Below, in pieces: positions 6,647 to 14,518 of a DNA stretch of 15,658 bases. Within the stretch, counting starts at the first letter, position 1; the number at the start of each line of letters is the position of its first letter. Both the position numbers and the translations under genes were made by a program. Origin of the DNA: Methanomicrobiaceae archaeon UBA436 (GTDB lineage: Archaea; Halobacteriota; Methanomicrobia; Methanomicrobiales; Methanoculleaceae); the NCBI GenBank assembly GCA_002497965.1, contig DAFR01000062.1, positions 1,377 through 17,034 of the forward strand, written 5' to 3'. The notes under the pieces were generated by a model, which did no database searches, was not told the origin of the DNA, and saw only the letters and a list, made by a program, of their open reading frames with translations.

Positions 6647-7312
6647 ATGACGGAGATAGACCCCTTTGCGGGAGCACGAGAGGCGATGGTGGAGTTCCAG
6701 ATCCGGGCGCGCGGGGTCAGCGACCCGAGGGTGCTCGACGCAATGAGGAAGATCCCCCGTCACCTCTTTGTGCCGGAAGAGTTGAGGCACGCGGCCTACG
6801 ACGACCGCCCCCTCCCCATCGGCGAGGGGCAGACGATCTCTCAGCCCTACATAGTCGCCGTCATGACGGAGCAACTTGAACTCTCGCCAGGAGACCGCGT
6901 CCTTGAGATCGGGACAGGCAGCGGTTACCAGGCGGCAATACTTGCAGAACTTGCCGGCAGCGTCATCTCCATAGAACGCCTCCCCCGCGTCGCCGAGAAG
7001 GCACGCCAGAACCTGGCCCGCGCCGGGGTCACCGGCGTCGAGGTGGTAGTCGGCGACGGCACGAAAGGCTACCCTCCTGCGGCGCCGTATGACGCCATCA
7101 TGGTCACGGCGGCAGCGCCGGATATTCCCAAACCACTTATCGATCAGATGGCTGAAGGCGGCCGACTGGTTGCCCCGGTCGGGTCGCGCGACTACCAGGA
7201 ACTGATCAAACTTGTCAAACGCGGGGGCGGGATCGAGACGATCCCCCTTGGCGGGGTCTGTTTTGTGCCGTTGATCGGGCAGTTTGGATGGCAGGGAGGT
7301 TACTCCTCGTGA
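6647..7312 (+). CDS. pcm: Protein-L-isoaspartate O-methyltransferase
   Basis: This cytoplasmic repair enzyme uses S-adenosylmethionine to methylate isoaspartyl residues in aged proteins, allowing their return to aspartate. The 221-residue protein shows the family N-terminus (MVEFQIRARGVSDPRVLDAM), the conserved RHLFVPEELRHAAYDDRPLPIG segment, GQTISQPYIVAVMTEQL, and SAM-binding motif I VLEIGTGSGYQAAILAEL at about residues 85-102. VISIER marks the acidic end of the second strand, and YDAIMVTAAAPDIPKPLIDQ follows. Length and order match PIMT. The start ATG 6647 is chosen from the ribosome binding site; ATG 6635 would add four residues. It follows sufB by 15 bp and overlaps the next gene by GTGA. 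Confidence 0.93.
   Translation: MTEIDPFAGAREAMVEFQIRARGVSDPRVLDAMRKIPRHLFVPEELRHAAYDDRPLPIGEGQTISQPYIVAVMTEQLELSPGDRVLEIGTGSGYQAAILAELAGSVISIERLPRVAEKARQNLARAGVTGVEVVVGDGTKGYPPAAPYDAIMVTAAAPDIPKPLIDQMAEGGRLVAPVGSRDYQELIKLVKRGGGIETIPLGGVCFVPLIGQFGWQGGYSS
7294..7299 (+). promoter_or_regulatory. Ribosome binding site deciding the GTG start of the hydrolase
   Basis: GGGAGG inside the end of pcm lies 9 nt before GTG 7309. The in-frame ATG at 7288 lies upstream of this site and has none of its own. Confidence 0.55.
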
Positions 7313-7923
7313 CCGTCCATGACATCACCCGGGTTCTATCGCGGGATGCCGTCGTCTACCCGGGAGACGTCCGGCCGCGGTTCCGCGAGATCGATAACGG
7401 GCAGTACCGTGTGACCGAGATGACCCTCGGCAGCCACACCGGGACGCACATCGACGCCCCCTCGCATTACATCGAGGGAGGCCAGACGGTGGATGAGATC
7501 CCGCCGGGGGTGCTGGTTGGGCCGGCGAGGGTTCTGGACTGCAGCGATGCCGGAGAGGCCATCGGCCCCGGCAGCCTGCTCGGCCGCCTGGATGGGGTAA
7601 GGACTCTCCTCTTAAAGACCTGGTTCTCGGGGCTGCGGGAGTTCGATCCCGGCTACCCATCTCTCTCCATGGAGGCGGCAGACCTGATCATCGCTGCCGG
7701 GATCACCTGTATCGGGACGGACGCCCCCTCGATAGAGGGGTTCAGCGGTGACGGTTCCGTCCACCGCCGATTGCTCGGAAACGGTGCTGTCATCCTCGAA
7801 CTGCTCGACCTCTCTGGTGTGGCAGAAGGGGATTATTTTATGGCAGCACTGCCACTGCGGCTCAGGGGTGCGGATGGATCTCCCCTGAGAGCGCTGCTCT
7901 GGGATGCGGAGGATGAAGTATGA
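7309..7923 (+). CDS. Cyclase/kynurenine formamidase-like metal-dependent hydrolase
   Basis: This 204-residue protein belongs to the putative cyclase family (PF04199), whose best-known member is bacterial kynurenine formamidase KynB; others act on isatin or cyclic compounds. The metal-binding signature is SHTGTHIDAPSHYI at about residues 42-55, with three histidines and an aspartate. IGTDAPSIEG (about 138-147) and the conserved ending AEGDYFMAALPLRLRGADGSPLRA are also typical. The N-terminal VYPGDVRPRF segment matches the family. GTG 7309 is chosen because GGGAGG precedes it, giving a GTGA overlap with pcm; the next gene overlaps by ATGA. A true formamidase role is doubtful because no tryptophan-degradation genes are near. 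The substrate is therefore unknown. Confidence 0.85.
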   Translation: MTVHDITRVLSRDAVVYPGDVRPRFREIDNGQYRVTEMTLGSHTGTHIDAPSHYIEGGQTVDEIPPGVLVGPARVLDCSDAGEAIGPGSLLGRLDGVRTLLLKTWFSGLREFDPGYPSLSMEAADLIIAAGITCIGTDAPSIEGFSGDGSVHRRLLGNGAVILELLDLSGVAEGDYFMAALPLRLRGADGSPLRALLWDAEDEV

Positions 7924-8525
7924 GTTTCTGGCATGATGCAGTCGAGAGACTGGAGAAGATCCTCGCTGGCAGCGGCTGCGAGGATGGTATTGTAACGCTT
8001 GGCGTAAACTACGACGCAGACCGCTGTCAATACCCAAAAGGGGTCTGTATGGAGGCTCAGTTTGGCGGCCGGCGCGGGCAGTTCGTCACGAACGAACCGA
8101 CCCGGGCCAGGACCCGGATCTCCTTTATGTTCGGTGCGCCGTTTGCGACCACGAAACAGCGGGCGGCGGCAGGCGCGATCATCAACGCCGTCTCGGCATT
8201 CCTCTGCCTGACACGGAGATTGCAGCCCTGCACGAAGGAGTGTCACGGCCCATGCCTTGAAGCCCTCTCCCGCGAGGTCGCCGGGAAACGGGTCTACCTT
8301 CTCGGGCCGATGCCTCTGCTCGCGCGGGCGCTTGAAGCGCAGGTTGCAGACTCTCCCGAAGAGGCCGATCTCATCCTGGTCGCAGGGGATGGCATGGCAA
8401 CCGATGCCGGGGTTGCCTGCATCGACGGCTACAGGGGGAGGAAGCGGATGATCTTCATTGGCCCATCCTCTGCCGGGATCAGCGGGCTTCTCAACCTCGA
8501 ACATTGGTGCCCCTACGGGAGATGA
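7920..8525 (+). CDS. Uncharacterised Cys-rich protein with possible DUF364-like C-terminus
   Basis: This 201-residue soluble protein has no function I can name. It contains nine cysteines, including C104-X3-C108-X3-C112 (LQPCTKECHGPCLEAL), and C36 and C43 in CQYPKGVCMEAQFGG. These could bind metal or an Fe-S cluster. From about 122 the pattern KRVYLLGPMPLLARALEAQ, then ADLILVAGDGMATDAG (149-164) and MIFIGPSSAGISG (177-189), resembles the Rossmann-like domain of the putative heavy-metal chelation family DUF364; this is a weak visual match. The ATG overlaps the previous stop (ATGA), so translation is probably coupled. glmM follows after 35 bp. Confidence 0.7.
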   Translation: MSFWHDAVERLEKILAGSGCEDGIVTLGVNYDADRCQYPKGVCMEAQFGGRRGQFVTNEPTRARTRISFMFGAPFATTKQRAAAGAIINAVSAFLCLTRRLQPCTKECHGPCLEALSREVAGKRVYLLGPMPLLARALEAQVADSPEEADLILVAGDGMATDAGVACIDGYRGRKRMIFIGPSSAGISGLLNLEHWCPYGR

Positions 8526-8560
8526 ATACATTTTTCAGGCACAAAGGGGCTATAGAGAGT

Positions 8561-9817
8561 ATGCTTTTTGGCTCTTCCGGCATTCGGCAGGAGTTCGGCC
8601 CCGATCTCGTTGATCTTGCGTTCCGTATCGGATCTGCCGCCGCTGCAGGGGCATCTGAGATCGCCCTCGGTCGTGACACCCGCACCACCAGCGAGTTGCT
8701 TGAGCACAGTGTAGTATCCGGGATGCTTGCGACCGGTGCAACGGTCTACTCCTGCGGGATTGCGCCCACACCGACGGTCGCGTACGCGACAGGGAGCGCC
8801 GATGCGGGATGCATGATCACCGCGTCACACAACCCCGAGCCCTACAACGGCGTCAAACTCCTCAACCCGGATGGCTCCTCGTTTACCGTCCGGCAGCAGG
8901 CCGCGCTTGAAGAGGCGCTCAACGGTGCACACTGGAAGGGGTGGGATGAGATGGGTCGCCTCCTCCCGATCGACGCCGTTGACGCACACAGGGAGGCGAT
9001 CCTGGATAAGGTCAGCCTCTCTCATCCCATCAGGGCCGTGCTCGACTGCGGCAACGGTGCCGGGAGCGTCATAACCCCCGATCTTCTTGCAGAAGCAGGG
9101 GTTACGCTCACCGGCCTGAACTGCAACGTTGCAGGGAAGTTTGCACGACCGTCTGAGCCGCTTGAGTCAAATCTCCCCTACATCGGTGAGATCGTCCGGC
9201 GGCGCGGTGCCGCCTGCGCCGTCGTCCATGACGGCGATGCCGACAGGATGATGGCGTTTGACGAGCGGGGCCGCTACATAGACGGCGACCACCTTCTCAT
9301 GCTGTTTGTGAAGTATCTCGACTGTAAACGGGTGGTCACAACCGTCGACGCCTCGATGGCCATCGAGGAGATTGCAGATGTGCGCCGCACACCTGTCGGC
9401 GACAGTTTCGTCTCCGAAGAACTCATATCCTGGGGCGATTTCGGCGGCGAGCCCTCCGGGAGCTGGATCTTTCCCGGGCACTCACTCTGCCCGGACGGTG
9501 TCTATGCCGCCGCCCTGCTCTGCGAGATCGCATCTGAATGCTCGATCGCCGAAGAACTCGATCGGATGCCCCGCTACACCCTGCTCCGCAGGTCATGCCC
9601 GGTTCCAGACCCCCGTCAGGTCATGGCGGCGATGGGCGCGGAGGAACCAGCGCACGGCATCCGGTTTGAGGACGAGGACGGCTGGTACCTGGTCCGGGCA
9701 AGCGGCACCGAACCCAAGATCAGGATCACTGCCGAGGGGAGAACACCGGAAAAGGCAAAAGAGATGCTTGAAGCAGCGTCGGCCGCCCTCAAGCGGGCGA
9801 GACGCAGTCTGGAGTAG
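8561..9817 (+). CDS. glmM: Phosphoglucosamine mutase GlmM
   Basis: This alpha-D-phosphohexomutase converts glucosamine-6-phosphate to glucosamine-1-phosphate in the UDP-GlcNAc pathway, in the cytoplasm. The 418 residues carry the four family landmarks in order: phosphoserine loop TASHNP (87-92, S89), metal-binding DGDADR (224-229), sugar-binding GEPSG (296-300) and phosphate-binding RASGTEPKIR (379-388). An initial MLFGSSGIR agrees with the family's usual MLFGTSG start, so ATG 8561 is chosen; the frame is open from ATG 8522, which overlaps the preceding stop and would add 13 atypical residues. It is slightly shorter than bacterial GlmM (about 445). Archaeal enzymes of this group may also act on glucose or mannose phosphates, but the glm neighbours favour glucosamine. 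Confidence 0.92.
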   Translation: MLFGSSGIRQEFGPDLVDLAFRIGSAAAAGASEIALGRDTRTTSELLEHSVVSGMLATGATVYSCGIAPTPTVAYATGSADAGCMITASHNPEPYNGVKLLNPDGSSFTVRQQAALEEALNGAHWKGWDEMGRLLPIDAVDAHREAILDKVSLSHPIRAVLDCGNGAGSVITPDLLAEAGVTLTGLNCNVAGKFARPSEPLESNLPYIGEIVRRRGAACAVVHDGDADRMMAFDERGRYIDGDHLLMLFVKYLDCKRVVTTVDASMAIEEIADVRRTPVGDSFVSEELISWGDFGGEPSGSWIFPGHSLCPDGVYAAALLCEIASECSIAEELDRMPRYTLLRRSCPVPDPRQVMAAMGAEEPAHGIRFEDEDGWYLVRASGTEPKIRITAEGRTPEKAKEMLEAASAALKRARRSLE

Positions 9818-9824
9818 ATGCTAC

Positions 9825-11024
9825 ATGCAGTGTGTTGTACTTGCAGCTGGCGAGGGGAAACGGATGCGCCCCCTTACCGCCCGGCGCCCGAAGGTGATGC
9901 TTCCGATCGCCAACCGCCCGATGATCGAGCACCTGATCACCGCCGCCCGTGACGCCGGGATCACCGGGTTCATCCTGGTTGTCGGCTACTGTGAGCGTGA
10001 GATCCGCAACCACTTCGGTGACGGGAGCGGTCTTGGCGTGAAGATCACCTACGTGACCCAGCGCAGACAGATGGGCACCGCTGATGCCCTCCGGGCGGCA
10101 TCGGGGATGGTGAACGATCGCTTCCTCCTCTTAAACGGCGATATGATTCTGAGATCGGATGATATAAGGAGCCTCTGCCGGATGGAAGCCCCGTGCATGG
10201 GGATCCACGAGACCGACCACCCGCAGGACTACGGCGTGGTGACGGTTGAGGATGGCCTAATCACCGGTCTTGAAGAGAAGTCGGAAGAACCGATGAGCAA
10301 CCTGATCAACGCTGGCGCCTACATCTTCGATCCCGATATATTCGACCTTCTTTCAGGAGTCGGGGTCTCTGAGCGCGGGGAGTTCGAGCTGACCGACGCC
10401 CTCGCATCCTACATAGAGGAGGGAAGGCTCCGGGGATACCTCCTTGACTACTGGCTCGATCTCGGACACCCATGGGACCTCCTCGACGCAAACGCGGAGA
10501 TCCTCTCCTCGATGCACCACGAAAAGCATGGTGTGATCGAGCCCGGGTGCAACGTCCCGGAGACCGTCAGCATAGGGAGGGGGACGGTCATCCGGGCGGG
10601 GACCTGCATCGAGGGCTCGTGCATCATCGGTGAGAACTGCGTTATCGGCCCCCACGCCTACATCCGGGGTTCAACCGCCATCGGTGATGGTTGCCACATA
10701 GGTCACGCGACCGAGATCAAGAACTCCATCATAATGTCGGCGACAAAGGTTCCCCATTTCAACTACATAGGCGACAGCATCATAGGAAGCGGGTGCAACT
10801 TCGGGGCGGGCACCAAGGTTGCAAACCTCCGGCATGACAACGGAGCGGTGAAGGTCTGCGGGAAGAGCACCGGCCGGAGGAAGTTTGGCGCCATCATAGG
10901 CGACGATGTGCTCTTCGGCATAAACTGTTCGGTCAACGTCGGGACATCCATCGGGAGCGGCACGCGGGTCTCCCCCCACTCCTTTGTGGATGGGTGCATC
11001 CAGGAGAACTCGGTCATCAGGTGA
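9825..11024 (+). CDS. glmU: Bifunctional GlmU: GlcN-1-P acetyltransferase / GlcNAc-1-P uridylyltransferase
   Basis: This 399-residue two-domain enzyme acetylates glucosamine-1-phosphate and couples the product to UTP to yield UDP-GlcNAc. Residues 1-230 form the nucleotidyltransferase, with LAAGEGKRMRPLTARRPK (6-23) as the NTP-binding loop, LLLNGDMIL (101-109, D106) for metal and INAGAYIF (161-168) in the sugar site. From 240 to 395, hexapeptide repeats form a left-handed beta helix. H311 in VPHFNYIGD, Y314, N334 in KVANLR and K343 match the acetyltransferase residues reported for Sulfolobus tokodaii ST0452, by my recollection. GGAG (9811-9814) precedes ATG 9825. It starts 7 bp after glmM and is followed at once by a paralogue. 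Confidence 0.92.
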   Translation: MQCVVLAAGEGKRMRPLTARRPKVMLPIANRPMIEHLITAARDAGITGFILVVGYCEREIRNHFGDGSGLGVKITYVTQRRQMGTADALRAASGMVNDRFLLLNGDMILRSDDIRSLCRMEAPCMGIHETDHPQDYGVVTVEDGLITGLEEKSEEPMSNLINAGAYIFDPDIFDLLSGVGVSERGEFELTDALASYIEEGRLRGYLLDYWLDLGHPWDLLDANAEILSSMHHEKHGVIEPGCNVPETVSIGRGTVIRAGTCIEGSCIIGENCVIGPHAYIRGSTAIGDGCHIGHATEIKNSIIMSATKVPHFNYIGDSIIGSGCNFGAGTKVANLRHDNGAVKVCGKSTGRRKFGAIIGDDVLFGINCSVNVGTSIGSGTRVSPHSFVDGCIQENSVIR

Positions 11025-11030
11025 TAGTTG

Positions 11031-12182
11031 ATGCAGGCAGTAATTTTAGCAGCGGGAGAGGGGAGTCGTCTACGTCCTCTCACCCGGAGCAAGCCAAAGG
11101 CTCTAATCCCGGTTGCAAACCGGCCGATCATCGATTACGTCATCGATGCACTGCTGGAGAACGGGATCCGCGAGATCGTTGTGGTTGTGGGATACCGCAA
11201 GGAGGAGGTCATCCAGCACCTCAACAGCCTCGAAGCGCCGCTCCGGGTTGTCGTACAGGAACGCCAGCTCGGGACGGGAGACGCTCTCAGGGCGGCCGAG
11301 CCGGAGATCAGGGGCGATCTCCTGGTTCTCCCTGGCGACAACTACATCAATGCCGCGTCGATCGCCCGGATCAAGGGCGTGCGCAACGCCATGCTGGTGG
11401 CAGAGCACCCCAACCCCTCCAACTTCGGTGTTGTGGTGATCCGCAGCGGCATCGTCCGCGAGATAGTTGAGAAGCCCGAAGACGCCCCGACGTTCACGGT
11501 ATCGACCGGGGTCTACTCTTTTACGCCGGAGATCTTCTCCTATCTCCAGACGAACGAGATCCCCGACGCTGTATCTGCCATGATAGCGGATGGCCGGCAG
11601 ATTCGCGCAATCCCGGCAGACGAGTGGCAGGACGCCGTATACCCGTGGGACCTCCTGAAACTGAACACCCGGATGCTCCGGGGGATCCAGCCCGGGCTCG
11701 CCGGGACGGTTGATGCATCCGTCGTCCGCCGGGGGGTCGTGCAGATCGGCAAAGGAACCACCGTGGGTCCAAACACCGTGATCTACGGTCCCGTAAATAT
11801 AGGGAGCAACTGCAACATAGGCCCGAACACCGTTATAATGCCGGACACGAGCATAGGCGATCGGGTGGTGATCGAGCCCTTCACCTACGTCGCTGACTCG
11901 CTCATCATGAGTGATGTCACGGTCGGGTCGCACTCACGGATAGTCTCGGCGGTCTTAGGACAGGGCTGCATCCTCGCCGACCATATCACAACCACTCCCT
12001 CTACAAGCCTGATCGAGATGGGGGGCCGCGTCCAGAAAGAGGAGTTTGGCGCGGTTCTCGGGGAGGGTGTACGGGCTGCACCATTCACAACGTTTAAGAA
12101 CTGCATCGTCGGTAACAATGTCAGTATAGTTAAGGGGCGGACGCTGGCGGGCAGGATCGAGGACGGCACAAGGGTGATGTAG
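11031..12182 (+). CDS. GlmU-like sugar-phosphate nucleotidyltransferase, diverged paralogue
   Basis: This 383-residue paralogue of the preceding gene has an intact nucleotidyltransferase domain: LAAGEGSRLRPLTRSKPK (6-23), LGTGDALRAAE (80-90), VLPGDNY (99-105, D103) and VEKPED (146-151). It ends in a hexapeptide beta helix (about 228-383). The acetyltransferase centre is not conserved. Where GlmU has HFNYIGD, GAGT and NLRHDN, this protein has HSRIVSAV, LADHITTTPS and no NLR-type match. The sugar-site INAGAYIF is replaced by VSTGVYSF. It probably makes a sugar nucleotide without acetylating, perhaps with another hexose-1-phosphate or as a UDP-GlcNAc pyrophosphorylase alone. ATG 11031 has GGTGAT 5 nt upstream. 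It is sandwiched between glmU and glmS, with glmS beginning directly after its stop. Confidence 0.85.
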   Translation: MQAVILAAGEGSRLRPLTRSKPKALIPVANRPIIDYVIDALLENGIREIVVVVGYRKEEVIQHLNSLEAPLRVVVQERQLGTGDALRAAEPEIRGDLLVLPGDNYINAASIARIKGVRNAMLVAEHPNPSNFGVVVIRSGIVREIVEKPEDAPTFTVSTGVYSFTPEIFSYLQTNEIPDAVSAMIADGRQIRAIPADEWQDAVYPWDLLKLNTRMLRGIQPGLAGTVDASVVRRGVVQIGKGTTVGPNTVIYGPVNIGSNCNIGPNTVIMPDTSIGDRVVIEPFTYVADSLIMSDVTVGSHSRIVSAVLGQGCILADHITTTPSTSLIEMGGRVQKEEFGAVLGEGVRAAPFTTFKNCIVGNNVSIVKGRTLAGRIEDGTRVM

Positions 12183-13922
12183 ATGTGCGGGATCGTCGGC
12201 TACACCGGGAGGCGGGCGGCAACCCCTATACTGGTGCGGGGGTTGAAGAGGCTTGAGTACCGCGGATACGACTCCTTCGGGATTGCAACGGTCGGTAGCG
12301 CGATCGAGGTCTACAAGAAGGCCGGCCGCATCCCGGACAGCGGGGTGGTGCCGGTCGATCTCGCGGGGTGCACCGGTATAGGGCATACCCGGTGGGCGAC
12401 GCATGGTGAACCAAACGAGATCAACGCTCACCCTCACGTGGACTGTGGCGGGAGGATCGCCGTTGTGCACAACGGCGTGATTGAGAACTACGCTGAACTG
12501 AAGCGGAGCCTCCAGGAGAGGGGGCATACCTTCAGGTCTGAGACCGATACCGAGGTGATCGCCCACCTCATCGAGGAGCGGTATGACGGTGATCTCCTGG
12601 CAGCGGTCAACGCGGTTCTTCCACTGCTCCGGGGCTCCTACGCAATACTTGTGATCGCCGACGATCGCCAGAGGATCGTCGCCGCTCGCGATGCAAGCCC
12701 GCTTGTCCTCGGCATCGGTGATGACGAGGTCTTTGCCGCTTCGGACATGACGCCGCTTCTTGAGTACACGGAACGCGTGATCTTCCTTGAGGACGGTGAT
12801 GTTGCCGATCTCACCCCCTGCCGCTGCACAATCTATAGCGGCGGCCGGAAGGTTGAGCGCCCGGTTGAACTGATCAACTGGTGCCTTGAGGATACACGGA
12901 AGGGCGGTTTTCCCCACTACATGCTGAAAGAGATCTACGAGCAGCCCCAATCGTTCTACGAGACCCTCAGGGCGGGTGTCGACGAGCGTGTGCGAAACCT
13001 GGTGATGGAGGCCGATGAGATCACGCTGGTTGCATGCGGGACGTCCTATCATACCGCCCTGGTCTTCAGGTACCTGGCCGAATCGCTCTGCGGCATACCG
13101 GTGCGCGTCGAGATGGGTTCGGAGTTCAAGTACTTCACCCCGCCCCTCCACGGGCTCGTGATCGCGGTCTCGCAGTCCGGGGAGACGGCGGACACGATCG
13201 CCGCCCTGAAGATGGCGAAAGCCCGCAACTGCCCGACGCTTGCCATAACCAACATGCAGGGAAGCACAGTCACCCGGATCGCGGACGAGACCTTGCTCAT
13301 GCGGGCCGGCCCCGAGATCGGTGTCGCTGCAACCAAGTCCTACACGGCGCAGCTCGCAGCGTTGATGCAGATCCTCAACATCCGCTGCGGCGGCGAGTTT
13401 GATGACGCCCTCTCGCATGCGCACCTCGCGATCGGGGATGTCCTGATCCAGGATATCCAGGATGCGGTCGATCTATGTTCGAGGGCTGAACACGTCTTCT
13501 TCGTGGGTAGAGGGCCGTTTTACGCGGTGGCGCTGGAGGGCGCCCTCAAGATGAAGGAGATCTCCTACGTTCATGCCGAGGGTTACGCTGCCGGAGAGTT
13601 GAAGCACGGGCCGTTTGCCCTGCTCACACCGGAGACGCCGGTGGTTGCGATCTGCACCCCCGGCCCGACATACGGGGTGATGGTCTCGAACATAAAGGAG
13701 ATGAAGGCGAGGAGAGCGCCGATCATCGCCATCGGGGTTGCCGGTGATACGGAGCTCCCCCAGATCGTGGACATCTTCATCCCCATACCGGACACACATC
13801 TTCTGGTTCAGGTGCTGACTGCGTCGGTCGTCCTGCAGTTGCTTGCCTACCACACCGCCTGCGCCCTGGAGCGGGACGTCGACAAACCGCGGAACCTGGC
13901 AAAGAGCGTGACCGTTGAATGA
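12183..13922 (+). CDS. glmS: Glutamine-fructose-6-phosphate aminotransferase GlmS
   Basis: GlmS makes glucosamine-6-phosphate from fructose-6-phosphate using glutamine nitrogen, the committed step to UDP-GlcNAc. It has 579 residues. The class II glutaminase domain starts MCGIVGYTG, with C2 the nucleophile after Met removal, followed by RLEYRGYDSFG (23-33), HTRWATHGEP (68-77) and VVHNGVIENY (94-103). The linker KGGFPHYMLKEIYEQP (240-255) leads to two SIS domains: ACGTSYHTA (284-292), VSQSGETADT (329-338), and HAEGYAAGELKHGP in the second. The C-terminus LAKSVTVE is the conserved gate. ATG 12183 follows the preceding TAG directly, with GGTGA at 12173-12177. No ribozyme is seen upstream; there is no room for one. 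Confidence 0.96.
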   Translation: MCGIVGYTGRRAATPILVRGLKRLEYRGYDSFGIATVGSAIEVYKKAGRIPDSGVVPVDLAGCTGIGHTRWATHGEPNEINAHPHVDCGGRIAVVHNGVIENYAELKRSLQERGHTFRSETDTEVIAHLIEERYDGDLLAAVNAVLPLLRGSYAILVIADDRQRIVAARDASPLVLGIGDDEVFAASDMTPLLEYTERVIFLEDGDVADLTPCRCTIYSGGRKVERPVELINWCLEDTRKGGFPHYMLKEIYEQPQSFYETLRAGVDERVRNLVMEADEITLVACGTSYHTALVFRYLAESLCGIPVRVEMGSEFKYFTPPLHGLVIAVSQSGETADTIAALKMAKARNCPTLAITNMQGSTVTRIADETLLMRAGPEIGVAATKSYTAQLAALMQILNIRCGGEFDDALSHAHLAIGDVLIQDIQDAVDLCSRAEHVFFVGRGPFYAVALEGALKMKEISYVHAEGYAAGELKHGPFALLTPETPVVAICTPGPTYGVMVSNIKEMKARRAPIIAIGVAGDTELPQIVDIFIPIPDTHLLVQVLTASVVLQLLAYHTACALERDVDKPRNLAKSVTVE

Positions 13923-14518
13923 TAGAGTATGGACGCAACGCCCTCGGCGATGGGGCGACGATATTTGAACCGGTGACCATCGGGTTTCCATCCCGTGACC
14001 GGATGGGCCTGGAGGACTATCCCGGTGCAGTCATAGGGAAGAACGCGATCCTCCGGTCGGGGACCATCATCTACTGCGATGTGAGGATAGGTGATGCTTT
14101 CCAGACCGGCCATAACGTGCTGATCCGTGAAAAGACCACTATCGGAGACCGCGTGGCGGTCGGGACGGCGGCGGTGGTAGAGGGCGACTGCACCATCGGC
14201 GACGACGTCCGCATCCAGAGCCTGGTCTACGTCCCGACCGGCGCCCGGATCGGTGACCGGGTTTTTATAGGCCCAAACGCTGTCCTGACAAACGACCGCT
14301 ACCCGCCGGGGCCGCGTGAGTCTCTCCGCGGCCCGGTTTTGGGGGACGATGCCGTCATCGGTGCAAATGCGACGATCCTGCCCGGCGTCAGGGTTGGTGA
14401 GGGTGCGTTTGTCGCTGCTGGAGCGGTTGTGACAAGGGATGTGCCGCCGGAGATGCTTGCGGTGGGGGCACCGGCACGGTTCCGTGCGCTCCCTGCTGAA
14501 GCGAGGCGGTGCCGGTGA
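13919..14518 (+). CDS. Hexapeptide N-acetyltransferase, WbpD/WlbB-like
   Basis: A 199-residue left-handed beta-helix acyltransferase built from repeated (I/V)G-type hexapeptides throughout. FQTGHNVLIREKTTIGD (61-77) carries the probable catalytic H65, and FIGPNAVLTNDRYPP (116-130) resembles the motif of WbpD/WlbB, which acetylates the 3-amino group of UDP-2-acetamido-3-amino-2,3-dideoxy-glucuronate. The tail VVTRDVPPEMLAVGAPAR (170-187) is standard for trimeric sugar acetyltransferases. It overlaps glmS by ATGA and the next aminotransferase by TGATG. The pairing with a DegT-type aminotransferase supports acetylation of an amino-sugar nucleotide. Other sugar O- or N-acetyltransferases cannot be excluded. 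Confidence 0.8.
   Translation: MIEYGRNALGDGATIFEPVTIGFPSRDRMGLEDYPGAVIGKNAILRSGTIIYCDVRIGDAFQTGHNVLIREKTTIGDRVAVGTAAVVEGDCTIGDDVRIQSLVYVPTGARIGDRVFIGPNAVLTNDRYPPGPRESLRGPVLGDDAVIGANATILPGVRVGEGAFVAAGAVVTRDVPPEMLAVGAPARFRALPAEARRCR

Noticed and set aside
12160..12182. Possible glmS ribozyme or riboswitch before glmS
   Set aside because: glmS starts directly after the upstream stop codon, so there is no untranslated leader to hold one.
11955..13424. 489-codon open frame on the minus strand opposite glmU paralogue and glmS
   Set aside because: It lies antisense to strongly recognisable GlmS and GlmU-like sequence. Long antisense frames are common in GC-rich DNA, and the product shows no domain pattern.
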